Shown: piece after piece, positions 1 to 11,667 of the stretch
Numbering within the stretch: position 1 is the first letter of the stretch
How the letters are laid out: each line of letters starts with the position of its first letter
Source of the DNA: Apostichopus japonicus
Lineage: Eukaryota > Echinodermata > Holothuroidea > Aspidochirotida > Stichopodidae
Direction of reading: 5' to 3'
Length of the DNA: 64,000 bases
Assembly (NCBI RefSeq): GCF_037975245.1
Contig: NC_092567.1
Coordinates: forward strand, 6,818,714-6,882,713
Position numbers and translations under genes: made by a program
The notes under the pieces: model-generated
Seen by the model: only the letters and a program-made list of their open reading frames with translations
Told to the model about the DNA's origin: nothing
Databases searched by the model: none

Positions 1-43
1 TCTCTAGCCTCGTTGCTGTGCTTTCAATCCATCTGTTTCTTAC

Positions 44-134
44 ATTCTCTGGAAAAATTCCTTCTGTTGATTATTTTGTACTTCAAAAGTCCTTTATTAT
101 GCACAAACCTGTCTCCAGGTTTTGCGAGTCCTTT
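44..134 (-). CDS. Candidate internal or terminal coding exon of an unknown minus-strand gene
   Basis: Read on the minus strand, a pyrimidine-rich acceptor (TCATCTCCTTAG, AG at 136-135) precedes 30 complete codons plus one base, followed by a GTAAG donor at 43-39. Only the phase-0 frame is open; the other two hit stops. The peptide begins KGLAKPGDRFVHNKGLLKYK and is basic. If the donor is not used, the frame runs on for a few codons (CKKQMD) to a TGA, so this could also be the last exon. It starts in phase 0, matching the end of the exon at 1006-1087. I do not recognise the protein. The gene continues past the left edge or ends just inside it. Confidence 0.4.
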
Positions 135-1005
135 CTAAGGAGATGATAATCGGGCTGGGAGAGGGGGGTCCCAGACCTGGCATAGAGCAAAAGAAACACT
201 AAATATAAATTTGATCTTATTTGGGATTTAAAGAGTATAAATTCTTCAAGGAGATAACTGAACTGCAGGATAAAAGTTTACAACTGGCAGAAAGCAATTG
301 AGATTGTAAAGTAGGTGTTTTTAGGTGTTTATTGATTGAGATTTCATTATAGAGGGCGCCCTCTAAACACTGCCTTGTGTTAAATAAGGTTAAAACTAGC
401 CTCACAATTGACTAGTCAAGGACTGCTATACCACATTTTCCTGTTACATTTACATTTAATGCATATTTGTTCAATTCTACACCTTTCCCATGGTCTGCAA
501 ATAAGTAAAAGGGGGTTGGTGTTTACCGAGAAGAAGCAAAGTACATCACCAACTAACACTAACAGCTGGATTAAGCCAGGCCATGCCCATGTCAGGGCAC
601 ATTTTGGGAGAAGCCAGTATATATTTATGCATCTGAACCATGCAAATTGAGGTAGTTGTACTGTACCTTGCAGATTTTGTATATACTTGTGTCTCAATTA
701 AGGACTCACAAGTCAGAATTTGTTCTATGAATACTGTAAACCAGCCAATTATATAGACCTACTGTATATTGATGATTCTGCCATACATTTTTGACAACTA
801 CTGTAAGTTACACATAAGTATAGCCCAACACAATGTATTTTAATACAGAGAAGTCAAAATGATACCCAGACTGACAATGACACATGGTAGGAGCACTATG
901 CTGGCTATACCTGGGACTATAGCATCCCAATTGCTAGTAAACAGCAGAGATCTGTGTTATCCCGGGCTTACTTTCGTTCTAGTTCATTGTTATAACATTA
1001 CTTAC

Positions 1006-1087
1006 CTTCAGGTGTAAATTATGGCAGAAATCATGCTCTTCAACAACAACACTGACACGGCAGGGCTGAATCTGAACTGTATCAACT
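1006..1087 (-). CDS. Candidate internal coding exon of the same minus-strand gene
   Basis: On the minus strand a strong acceptor (TTTCATTGTTCCAG) and a strong donor (CTGAAG|GTAAGTAA) bracket 82 bases. One frame is open through the whole exon, entered with one base to complete a codon and leaving in phase 0. The other two frames contain stops. The peptide is VDTVQIQPCRVSVVVEEHDF followed by CHNLHLK. Joining it to the exon at 44-134 keeps the frame (phase 0 to phase 0), which is the main support for calling both. The product is unknown. Upstream exons must lie to the right, but I could not find one with the required phase 2. Confidence 0.45.
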
Positions 1088-1215
1088 CTGGAACAATGAA
1101 ATTCCAAGTATAATTTGCTAATTTGTACTGCCCAAACATCATCTATAGTTGTTCAACTGTGTTACTTTTGAATTACCATTGGTAAGTAAATTTCATGAAA
1201 CTTCCTTTCCATAGT

Positions 1216-1333
1216 CCTTCAACTATGGTAATGCAATCTTGAATTTAAGCCTACTGAAATATGTTGGAGACTTGGAGTAGCATCATCTTCACCATTCTTT
1301 AAAATAATGTCAAACATTACAAAATGCAAGTTG
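1216..1333 (-). other. Weak candidate exon (minus strand)
   Basis: On the minus strand, an acceptor-like CTTTTGTCTCACATAG at about 1334-1349 opens a frame that reads for about 37 codons (including KNGEDDATPSLQHIS) to a TGA. Composition looks protein-like. However, no donor gives a phase compatible with the exon at 1006-1087, so its membership in that gene is not supported. A second weak segment, around 1630-1720 (minus, including DIKGMGLTSAMIGQVISYEE), has the same problem. Confidence 0.15.
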
Positions 1334-1739
1334 CTATGTGAGACAAAAGCTCAGCCAAAAGTGAGTTATATATATGATCTCAACCCTGAAAATCCATTTT
1401 TTTAGCTAAATAAGAATTTCCCCCCTCAAAATCACTCAAGCATGAAATCATGAAACATTTCACCTGAAATATCAACGGCTACAGTAGCCTGACCATGTTA
1501 GCCTATAATTTGCTTTTTTGGGGCTAAACTGAGAGAAATCACATTTCTTATAAGCGTACCACAAAATTTTATTCTTCTCCATTGACTAACACACTAAACT
1601 TGTCTTCCTTAGAGGGCCCCTAGAGCATAGAAGATATGCCCTTTATGGCATTCCTACCCATTTCCTCATAGCTGATGACTTGGCCTATCATGGCACTTGT
1701 TAATCCCATACCTTTAATGTCAAGATTTTGAGCTGCAAG

Positions 1740-2307
1740 GGGTGAAAGTTTAGAGCAGTGGTCCCGCTCCTTTGAAATGGCTATCCGGGCAAAATCTCAC
1801 CATTTCTACTTCATTTTTCTAAGATAGGTCAAATCTCCTTCAATCGTCCTGATTTTCATATCATCTGTACTTTAACTTATATTCTTAAAACTGTCCTAGT
1901 AATAAAATCAGTGATGATACCTGGAAATAAGCCCAAAAATAATTTTCCTGAGGGTGGCCGATATACATTGCCTTATTGTGGTCTAAGTGGTCAGTCTGAT
2001 CATTTCATGCAATGTCTTTATTGAACAACTTTGCAACTGAACACAAATAAGTTCCAGACCTATAGTTGAAGTGAATATACTGCGCTTATAATATATCTTG
2101 GCGCTTTATACCCAATTAGGCAGTAACTTTGCTGATGTTCCAGTTATAATATACAGCACCTATACTGTACCTGAGAGTGACAGAGTGACAATGGTTTATT
2201 CCCATCGTCCCTCATCCCCATTTTACACTGCACATAACCAGTAAACAGTTTCCTACAGGAAATTTTACCACACTGTATTTCTCCTCAAGGGGTATTTGCA
2301 TTTCCCC
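1740..2307. other. No gene seen
   Basis: AT-rich sequence with stops in all frames. I see no repeat structure or splice-bounded open frame that I would defend. Confidence 0.5.
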
Positions 2308-2925
2308 TTAAAGCAGTATTTTGCGTTGGGTCGCTTTTTTCCACCTTTTTAACATGTGCATCAATTTTTTTACATGTATCAATCATAAAACAGCAAACTA
2401 AGATACCATCCAAGTTTCACCCTGCCAAGAGCATTAATTAGCGAGTAATTAACGATTTATGGCGATAACGAGTAGAAGTGTCCTCAACAAAGTTTTCAAT
2501 CTCCAAATCCACTACTTTGAATTCCACCAATCAGTAAATAGTATATTTATTCATGAGCATTTTGCGTTTGGTCGCCGTTTTCTACTCTTTTAACATGTCC
2601 ATCAAGTTTTTTACATACATCAAATCACAAAACAGCAAACTAAGATATTAGCCAAGTTTTTCCCTGCCAACAACGTTAGTTGGCGAGCATTCCACATACA
2701 AAATTAATCGCATTCAGTTCCCCAAACCCACTAGTTTGAATTCAACCAATCAGAGATGCAGGTTTAGTTATGACCTGTAGCCAAATTGTTGCAAATTTTT
2801 CGACTTTTATGCCACCATTTGAAGTAAGATTTAAGTAGATAAGCTAATTATGTATGTCGTTATGGTATAGTGGAGTCAGTGAAGTTGAAAAAAATCATAG
2901 AAAAGGACGCAAAATGCTGCTTTAA
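2308..2925. mobile_element. TTAA-flanked MITE-like element with short inverted ends
   Basis: The left end reads TTAA then AGCAGTATTTTGCGT. The right end reads ACGCAAAATGCTGCT then TTAA, so the ends are inverted copies with one mismatch over 15 bases and the tetranucleotide TTAA lies on both sides. TTAA duplication is typical of piggyBac-group elements, but these ends do not show the usual CCY start, so the superfamily is open. Inside, a block at about 2318-2460 (TTTTGCGT...AAAACAGCAAACTAAGATA) is repeated about 236 bases further on (2556-2695). There is no coding capacity, so it would be non-autonomous. Confidence 0.6.
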
Positions 2926-3655
2926 AGTCATATGTCGTAGCGTCTACCTACTGCCAAGTAATGTACTTTAAAATCCTAGGCTGCCTCTAGAGGTAATCTT
3001 TTCTCATGAGCTTTCCTATTTATTCAATACTGCTGTGTACTGTAGAAAGTAAAATGCAAAGTAACAAAGTACAGTTTACTGTATAGAGTAAATGTAAGTT
3101 TATCACGTAGAGGAAGCTGGAAAAACTCTGTTGCGATGCATGGTCAGAAAGTTCCTGTTCGAGCTGGCTCTTGCAAGTTAATTAGAAATTTTTGGTATAA
3201 CAGACAATAGCAGTTTGGTGTGAAGAGGAAGCGTCTTCGATATTTCTCCAAAGATGGGCGTGAACTTATGCAAACCTCAAATATAACATTTTACCAATAT
3301 TTTGGGTATTTCAAGGTCAAATTCGGTCACAATTAAAAGGTTTATTTTTGGTTTTTAATATAAAACTAGTAAGATATGTATAGTTATGATGCAAAGAATG
3401 GGCTAAAACATCTTTTATAACTTTATTAATGCTCTGATGAGCAGCTTAAAGTGGCATATATGAGAGTAACATCAGCCCTACAGAAACATGCATACAAGGG
3501 GAGATAGCACTAGTAACATTGTATCTTCATTCAAGGAGACCATGTTAAACATCATTAGAATCTATTGAAATGTATTTATTAAAAGTGTTCTGTCTTTGAC
3601 TCCCTCCCCCCAACACCCCCCTCCCCAAACACCCTCCCCTAGTGCATTATGCAGA
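2926..3655. other. No gene seen
   Basis: AT-rich with stops in all frames, and a C-rich patch near 3605-3645. No supported exon or repeat. Confidence 0.5.
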
Positions 3656-3962
3656 TTTGTATACAGTATATTACTGACTTTTACTGCAAAGAGACTGCAT
3701 AGCACATGCATTCAAGGTATACTGAATTATTTGGTATGGTAATCTTCTGCTTCAAATTGTCTGTATGCATGCATAACCCATCCCCCTCCCCCCTTCCACT
3801 CACATCTTCTACCCAACCCTATATCAGAATAGAAAATGAATGTGTACCAGTGCATACATGCACAGTGTGTACTTTATATGTGTGTTCAGTACAGTGTTAT
3901 TTTACACCAAGCACTAAATAAAAACACAGTCCCACTGTCCACAATCATGTGCAGTACACACT

Positions 3963-4095
3963 GTACATTTCATTTCATTTATTTGTTTCCACATTCAAAA
4001 GGTATTACACTATAATAGAACAAAATGTATGTGACAAGTGGAGGAGGTCTGAGAAAGCCGAGGCTCTTTAGAGGCAGACCCGCCGCCCCCCCCCC
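3963..4095 (-). mobile_element. Possible LINE 3' end remnant, minus orientation
   Basis: Read on the minus strand, the segment ends with AATAAATGAAATGAAATG preceded by a stretch naming no protein but resembling the 3' tails of L2/CR1-type non-LTR retrotransposons: an AATAAA signal followed by a short (TGAAA)-type repeat. No open frame remains. The assignment rests only on this tail. Confidence 0.35.
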
Positions 4096-4606
4096 CTAAC
4101 AATATAAGAAAAGAAAAATAAATGAATTGCACACACAAATAAACTATGTTACATTTAAGATAACATGATACTATTTAAAGAATTATCATATTATACTGTA
4201 TATACGTAATGACAAAAAAAGACAAAAAAAAACATACATGTAATGGTGATTCAATTCAATACTGTGCATATTTCAATGTCATATTAATATATTATATACT
4301 GGCAATGTAGTGTCTGCTTTTGCTATAATTCACTAAGTTAAAAGTCTTTTATAACTTAAAATGAAGTTGAACCAGTGTACATATGTAGTACATATAGTAC
4401 ACACTATACATATAGTACACACTATACATGTACAGTGTGTACTATGTATACATGTTCAGTACAGTGTTATTTTACACCAAGCACAATAAATGCATAGTCC
4501 TACTGTAGTGTCTGCTTCTGCTATAATTCACTAAATTAAAAGACTTATAGTATAAACTGAATGTTTAAGCAGTTTAACCTGTTATATTTAAATGGTCAAT
4601 TCCATG

Positions 4607-6289
4607 GTGACTCGCGTGACATTTTTACTCAAATTCCTCTCTATTTGATATCATTTAACAAATAAAGAAATTACCTGGGAGAAAAGCATTAATGTAGCAG
4701 TGAATGTACGCCTTAATGCTTACAACAGTAGAGAAAAAATATTTATACCTCAAGTATTGGGGGTGAAATTGGCGAAAAACTAAACGTGACTCGCGTGACA
4801 GTTACTATTAGCAAAAATCAGAATGCACACACAAATGTTCGATTTCTTATGTCTTATTAAAATTTTTCCAATCACTTTTTATAATCATACCGAAGTTGAA
4901 AAATACCTCTACCTCAATTGCTATGCAACTTTGAAAAAAAGTTGTAACGCATGAAAATAACGATGATGATGTATTGTGACTCGCGTGACAAGAAAACGTG
5001 ACTCGCGTGACAAGTTCACTTTTCGGATAGTTCTAGACCAAATGCTGTAGTGAATTGAAGGTACAGATCTTGCATAGTGAAATATAACATTCATTGGTCT
5101 AGAAAGTGTCCAAAAGGTACTTCCCTTGGGAATGTCCAGATAATATTAATGTCCCCGAGTTACCTTCATGACTGCAGACAGTAGGTAATATACTGTACGG
5201 GTAGTACAGTTGTTCAGGCAATTTATTTTGTCAATTAATATTTATAACAATATTTAGTCTGTTGAAGTCACTCATTTGAAAGTTATAGAAGAAACAGATC
5301 TATCAAAATGTGACTCAAATTACCATTCTCATTTGTCATATTTGAATAGACCATAAGTGTAATATTTGAGAAGATACATTCGCTCATAGGATTTTGGGAA
5401 TGATTGAGCAGTTAAGACCTTAAGGTTGTCAAGTCATAGCCAGATACAAATATAGATTATGTTTTAGTATAATACTAAAAAATCAATGACATGTGCAAAC
5501 TTACCAAATGTGGTGATAAAATAGGCATTATATTGCGAATTATAAATATTCATGATTTTAAATTCTGATATTTCAAATGAAATTATGATGATTAGTTACA
5601 TTATGTGTGCCCATATTATTCAAGTTGCCTAATTAAAGGGGAATGCATATATGATATCTTTAATCAGTGATTCATTCATCAAACTAGATAGCATCCCTGT
5701 AATTTTCACACAGTAAATAGGTAGAAACACTATCTTGATTTGACGTGACTCGCGTGACGTGACTCGCGTGACATTCGTAAAGGGTGATTTTCTGCAAAAT
5801 TTGAATATCTTCTGAAAAGGAAAATTCAGTAATCCTTTTGGTATCTATGTGAAGACTTGATATTCATTATTTTGGAGTAAAACTATTGTGCAGGCAAGGA
5901 GAAAAAAAACAAAAACAGTCAATTTTGTGACTCCGTAACAGTAAATCGAGGGTGTTTACTGTTTTCTATTTACCACTGTTGTCTAATGCCTTGACATCAA
6001 AATAAAATTGAAGCTATTAAGTGAGCACTATGCTATAGCAAATATAATTATTTCAACACACAGTAAATTGGTAGAAACACTATCTTGATTTGACGTGACT
6101 CGCGTGACGTGACTCGCGTGACATTCATAAAGGGTGATTTTCCGCAAAATTTGAATATCTTCTGGAAAGGAAAATTCAGTAATCCTTTTGGTATCTATGT
6201 GAAGACTTGATATTCATTATTTGGAGTAAAACTATTGTGCAGGCAAGGAGAAAAAAAACAAAAACAGTCAATTTTGTGACTCGCGTGAC
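4607..6289 (+). repeat. Nine exact copies of the 14-mer GTGACTCGCGTGAC
   Basis: Exact copies start at 4607, 4786, 4976, 4998, 5745, 5759, 6095, 6109 and 6276, all on the plus strand. A degraded copy (GTGACTCCGTAAC) lies at 5927. Three pairs are close: 5745/5759 and 6095/6109 abut, and 4976/4998 are 8 bases apart. The motif carries CpGs in otherwise AT-rich DNA and is itself a GTGAC...GTGAC direct repeat. A set of binding sites, for a transposase or a host factor, is the simplest inference. Confidence 0.9.
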
Positions 6290-6392
6290 AGTAAATCGAG
6301 GGTGTTTTCAAATCACCACTATTGTCTAATGCCTTAATGTCAAAAAAAAATTGAAGCTATTAAGTGAGCACTATGCTATAGCAAATATAATT
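5707..6392 (+). repeat. 350-bp tandem duplication
   Basis: The block starting CACAGTAAATAGGTAGAAAC at 5707 recurs 350 bases later at 6057 with high identity, down to GAAGCTATTAAGTGAGCACT near both ends. Each copy carries an adjoining pair of GTGACTCGCGTGAC motifs and one single motif. The single motif is degraded in the first copy (5927) and intact in the second (6276). Confidence 0.85.
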
Positions 6393-7565
6393 GGTCCAAA
6401 AAACTGATGATATCTATGATTACTATGTACAAATCTGCACAAAATGAAATTTCACTGTATTTTTCATAATTTAGTTACAACGGGAACCATTTGTTATAAC
6501 CGACCCCATAATCAAACAAATGATGTTTCCGGGGTGAAATAATTATTTTTAGTAACTACAAGTATTCTATTTATTGGAAACTGGTACAATTTTAATGTAC
6601 AATGATTTTAAATTTTTTGGTATGATGTTGACCTTATCATGGAATTGACCAAATATATATATTTAAATTAGTTTAACCTGTACTTAACATGTACCTGTAC
6701 ACACATATAGAACACACTGTACATGTATATGCACTGGTTCACATTCATTTTCTATTCTGATATAGGGTCGGTTAGAGGATGTGGGTGGGAGGGGGGTGTA
6801 TAAACTGAATGTTTAAGCAGTTTAACCTGTTATATTTTAATATATTTAAATTAGTTTAACCTGTACTAAACATGTACACACATATAGAACACACTGTACA
6901 TGTATATATGCACTGGTTCACATTCATTTTCTATTCTGATATAGGGTCGGGTAGAGGATGTGGGTGGGAGGGGGGTGAGTTACATGTAAACAGACAATTT
7001 GAAGTGCAGATTACAACCATATATAATTCAATACCTTGAGTGCATGTGTTATGCAGTCTCTTTGCAGTAAAAGTCAGTCACATACTGTATGCATATAAGA
7101 AGGGTAATTCTCAGGGCTTAATGCCTGATTATTGCTTTAATTCTTTTTAAAGGCATTGATCGAGACTCGCCCCAAACTGCGTGCAGCCATCTGAGAAAGT
7201 TAACTTTCCGTTGCTTGCAAGTGACGTTTTGTTCGTGTCGCTGCAAAATGCAGACAGTACAGTACTTTCTGATACGTTATTATCTTTAGCTGGACCTGAG
7301 ATGTCCATCGCTGTATTGCATGTACACTGTGCTTTGGTTATTGACCGCAGCTGTATGCACTGACTGTACACTTGTGTCTAATTACCAATGGTAGCAAGCT
7401 GTGTGTGTGTATTTTCTGTGATCGATGGTGGTGTCTAACACTTCTGTTATACCTCATTCGATACTAGGTCAGCTAACCGGCATTAGACGTTTTCTTGTGC
7501 GCGAGTCTTCACACCCTTTAAATTCCTGGCAAAAAATGCTGGCAACATATAGTAATAATGTGCTG

Positions 7566-7811
7566 CAGTGGTGGATCCAGGGTTTATGAAAGAGGGGGAT
7601 CATTTTAGGACATCACATGAGAGCACTGACAGCTTGTCTACATTGAAGGGGGGAGGGGGATTTCTGGGGTTTATCTCACAGAAAATTGTAAAAGAGGAGA
7701 CCTTCTACCCCACCCACCAAAAAAATCCAATGTACAATAATTTACAATTATGCACACACAGAATTAGGGGACTCAATCAGCCTGGTTGGGCATCCCCTGG
7801 ATCTGCGCCTG
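7566..7811. mobile_element. Possible short hAT-like MITE
   Basis: The left end CAGTGGTGGATCCAGGG and the right end CCCCTGGATCTGCGCCTG are inverted copies with a few mismatches. Such CAGTGGCGGATCCAGG-type ends are common in small hAT elements. The flanking octamers (ATGTGCTG and GTGTGTGT) do not match well, so a target duplication is not supported. No coding capacity. Confidence 0.35.
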
Positions 7812-10484
7812 GTGTGTGTACCTGTGTATGTATATGAAACATTTACCAATTTGTAATTCACTTAGAGAATCATCCTGCTCTCTTTCCATATAAATGAATC
7901 ATATGTGGGCCACATGACCATTATTGGCTGCTGCCTGGATGGGCCCTGGTACAGCAAAAAATTGGTGTATTTTTAGATACCCTTTATCTAACAGGTATAT
8001 ACTGCAAAAAAGAGATTATCCTTGTCTTTTTTCAATTTTGGATCCCCTATTTGAAGGAACCTAGACAACATACATGCACAGAGTGTGAAAGGTAGCACAC
8101 ATAACCTTGAATCCTGGTCATAAACCAACATAACATGCCCATCCAACCCTTTGTCTCTTTTCACATGCATATTCAGGTACCCAGTTCAGTGGAGTATAGC
8201 ATCGATGGGTCAAAGTAAACATTGTCAAAGTGCAGTGCAATACAATAAACTAGGCTCATACTGTATCACTCATACTGTATCACTGCAAGATGCCATTTAT
8301 TATGATAATGTCACAAATCAATTTGTATCATATGATCACTGCTTTTTGCAAATTCTCACTTTGTAACAAGAAAATGACAAGTTAAGACCAAATTTTACAG
8401 TTGTTCCCGCATTAAGATTACTTCATTTTTCGAATTTGTGAACAGGAGAGCATAAAGGGTTATGTGTGAATTTGGGGAAGAAGATGTTATATCCATTCAA
8501 GGTTACGAAGTAGGAAGAAATTCCTTTCACACATTTTTTAGTTGCCCTATGGTTTACATTTCTTTAAATTTAATCTATTTGTATATTGATTAGTGGCAAT
8601 GGAACTAAGCCCTAAAATCTCTGATACGCTTTATCTCCCATCATGCAAGGTGAAGTCATCTGCCCCAAAGCAAACAAGATTATTTCATTTATGTAGAACA
8701 AGAATCCAGAGTTGATTGTTGAGGTGTTCACCTTCACAAAAATACCATTAATATCGACACCTCTGGTTGACTGATGGTAGCCGATTTATATATTTTCCCT
8801 CATCTCACTTACTGTACATCCACATCACATCTCACATACTAAATGACTCACTTAAGCATTATTTTATACTAGTAGTTGGGAGAAAATCACCCTGGGACGT
8901 TGTCACCCATATCGAAGATAGGGAATAAAATTAAAATTTTCATAGTTGGACAGATCTCAAATATCAATTTTGATTTGAAATCTTGTAGAGCTCCTAAAAT
9001 GTCATTAAATGGTGCAATTTTCCTGTTCATGAATTTGATAGTAAAAACTTCATTATTTCTTAACAGTTGCAATATTGTTTAAAATATTGTCACAAGGTGA
9101 CCAGCATACCCTCTGTCCGGAAAATTATGATGTTAGTACAGTAGATGTTGACAATTTCTGTGAGAGGTTGTCTTTATTTTGTCATCCTCTGTCATGTTGC
9201 AGAGTTGTGGTTAATTAATTTTGTATCAAAGCAGGATATCTGGCAAAATGAGAACTGGTTGGCAATGTCCCACTCTTTCACACTCCAAATATGCAAAAAG
9301 TTAAAAGATTGTGGACAATACATGCTGTATACAAAATGTGAATAGTGAATATAATGTTTAATTTAATAGAAATTGGTTCAATGTGTGTGAGACCATTTTC
9401 CATTCAAATTTTCAAAAGTAAACCAATTCTAGACCCAGTTTTAAAATCACAGAGAAGAAAAGAAAAATATTCCCTGAATATTCAAGCTTTGTCTTCCAGC
9501 TACTAAGATTTACTTAGACTGGACAAGTATTATAAGGTGTACTGTACGTGTATGAGCCAAGAGGATTGTGCATCGTTAAAAGGACCTTATTCCCCAACCC
9601 CCCCCCCCCCTCCCCTTCAATCAAATCCTTTTTGTAACAACTACAAAACTTGCCAGAGGTTCTAACACTCTCAAAAGGATTTACAAAATGAAAAAAAAAG
9701 ACACATCCTCCATGAAGCTCATTAAAAGAAACTTCTGTATTGGCACAAAATTATAAAATGCTGTAATTGCTAGAAGCTTCAGAAAGTACTTCCTTGAGGC
9801 CTTTTATTTCCAAATTGTTCTCATCTAAATGAACACAATGACTGAATGTCCCAGTAAATTTCCTCTAAGGTGGTTATAAAACAGTTTAAGGAATTTGGAT
9901 TATAACCACTGCTTTCATGACCATATTTCCTGACCTAATTGTCTTCTTTCATCCAAGTTTCAAATTTATGAAAACCCAGTATAAATACATGAATGTACAT
10001 ATTTATAAAACGGAATATGAAAACCAGTTAAGAGTAATAAAAATTAGAAAAGTCCCCAGAATCCTAGATTCAAGTACTACAGCTCAATACTGGTACTTTG
10101 TCTTGTACATGGCCAATGTCTACATAGCTGGGTTCTATAGGCTACATAGCTAAGTAGTTGCATGTAACTGGTGAGTTTTCAGCTCTAGCACCTAACACTG
10201 CAGGAGTATGCTGCCCATAAATGTTTCAAGGTTAATGGCCTTGTGATGTGATTTTATAGTTACTGTGACTTCCAGAAGCACACATAGCTCAATGCCATTA
10301 TGAGTGATGAGTGTGTAGCATTGTGTGTGTACACAGCTATTACAGATTTTGGGCTGATTCTTACTCATTGAGAAAATAAAATATGGTAGTTTTCTGCTCA
10401 CACAAAGTACAAAACACTGAAGATCACGTTTTAATAAATTTGAATAACACAATGGCTGCTTAGTCAAAAGTTGTGATATCTCTT
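7812..10484. other. No gene seen
   Basis: AT-rich with stops in all frames, and a poly(C) tract near 9599-9611. Short open frames here have no ATG-plus-splice support or recognisable motif. Confidence 0.5.
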
Positions 10485-11100
10485 GTAACTGAAATGCCCC
10501 TCCTTACATACCAAGTATAACCTATCATTTCCAGTAGGTTTCAACTGGTTAAATCATGAGCTCACCTAGGTCAATGAGGGGATGGGCATTTTGGGGGTCT
10601 ACTGGCAGGGGTACCCCACTAATAGAAATTACTGGAAATGCCCATCCCTTGCATATGAAGTGATACCTATCATTTTCCAGTAGGTTTCAACTGGTTACCT
10701 CATGAGCTGACCTAGGTCAATGAGGGGATGGGCATTTTGTGGGTTTACTGGCAGGGGGACCCCCCCCAATATAAATTAAGTGGAAATGCCCATCCCTAAC
10801 ATATGAGTGATACCTATCATTTTCCAGTAAGTTTTCAACTTGTTACATCATGAGCTCATCTAGGTCAATGGGGGATGGGCATTTTTGGGGTCTACTGGCA
10901 GGAGTAAGCCACCAATAAAAACTACTGGCAATGCCCATCCCTTGTATCTGAAGTCCTAACCAACATTTCCAGTAGGTTTCAAGTGGTTACCTCATGAGCT
11001 GACCTAGGTCAGCTGTGAGGGGTCAATTATTGATCACTGGCAGGTGTACCCCACCACCAATAATTACTGGCAATGGCCATTTGTTGCTCTTGGGGCCATA
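10485..11100 (+). repeat. 146-bp tandem repeat, four copies
   Basis: Anchors CCAGTAGGTTTCAA(C/G)TGGTT at 10531, 10677, 10824 and 10969 give steps of 146, 147 and 145. Each unit contains CATGAGCT(C/G)A(C)CTAGGTCA, a GGGGATGGGCATTTT box and the inverse AATGCCCATCC. So each unit holds a short inverted repeat (GGGATGGGCATTT against AAATGCCCATCCC). Divergence rises toward the right end. Confidence 0.85.
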
Positions 11101-11667
11101 CCTGACACATTGTACTTACTTTGATGTGGTTACCACGAAAGCTGATCTAGATTAGCTAATAGGTGACCTTAAACTTGCTCTCCCAGCCACACCCAAAATA
11201 GCCGGTTTGCCAGTCGTCTGGTTTCATATACAGGAATGCACTGTGAACAATTTGATGTACCAGGCAATTGGTTACCTTCCCAGCTAACCAAACCCTCTGG
11301 GCTCCCGCTCTTCTATGAGAGTATCAACCTAGCTAGTGCACGAGAAGCGTGCGAACGTTTCTCTGGTCTAGCCATCAACTATGCATTCAAATTGCACAAA
11401 ATCTAACACAGCATAAATGCTCAATATGCTAGTTCTGTCAAAAAATTACACATGTGCCACGGATGCAAGCGTATGGCCACTGAAAAAGATGCTGTAAACG
11501 TTCACGAAGGGGGCAAATTTTTGAGGTGATATTAGTTAAGTTATATACAACTCATCCCTACCAAATGTAACTTTTTAAACTTTTGATTGACTTGTGATTG
11601 ATTTTCAGGGGCATGTGCAGGAATTTCCATGGGGGGGGGTCCAAAATGTTATGAAATGTAATGATTG

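Larger units (their letters stand above)
4593..6651. mobile_element. Non-coding 2.06-kb element with 14-bp inverted ends and repeated GTGACTCGCGTGAC motifs
   Basis: The left end TGGTCAATTCCATG (4593-4606) and the right end CATGGAATTGACCA (6638-6651) are exact reverse complements. The first internal motif begins right after the left end. The same flanks occur without the insert at 6799-6862: ATAAACTGAATGTTTAAG through TTTAAATTAGTTTAACCTG. That is what an empty site would look like. Target duplication cannot be fixed because the site is AT-rich. No open frame of note. Superfamily unknown. Confidence 0.7.
3660..7095. repeat. Large inverted-repeat (foldback-like) structure
   Basis: The left arm (about 3660-3895) reappears as its reverse complement in the right arm (about 6868-7095). 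Shared landmarks are GACTTTTACTGCAAAGAGAC, TTCAAATTGTCTGT, a C/G-rich run, and TATATCAGAATAGAAAATGA. By eye the arms are about 80-85% identical. The right arm has an extra tandem partial copy (about 6690-6800 against 6868-6970). Between the arms lie a LINE-tail-like piece and the 2.06-kb element at 4593-6651. Long diverged arms suggest an old foldback element or an inverted duplication. Confidence 0.65.

Noticed and set aside
7160-7363. Open frame on the plus strand (SEKVNFPLLASDVLFVSLQN...) with an overlapping minus frame, in a GC-richer patch
   Set aside because: The only good acceptor (ending 7152) puts a TGA in the frame; no donor or homology seen. Kept as a possibility only.
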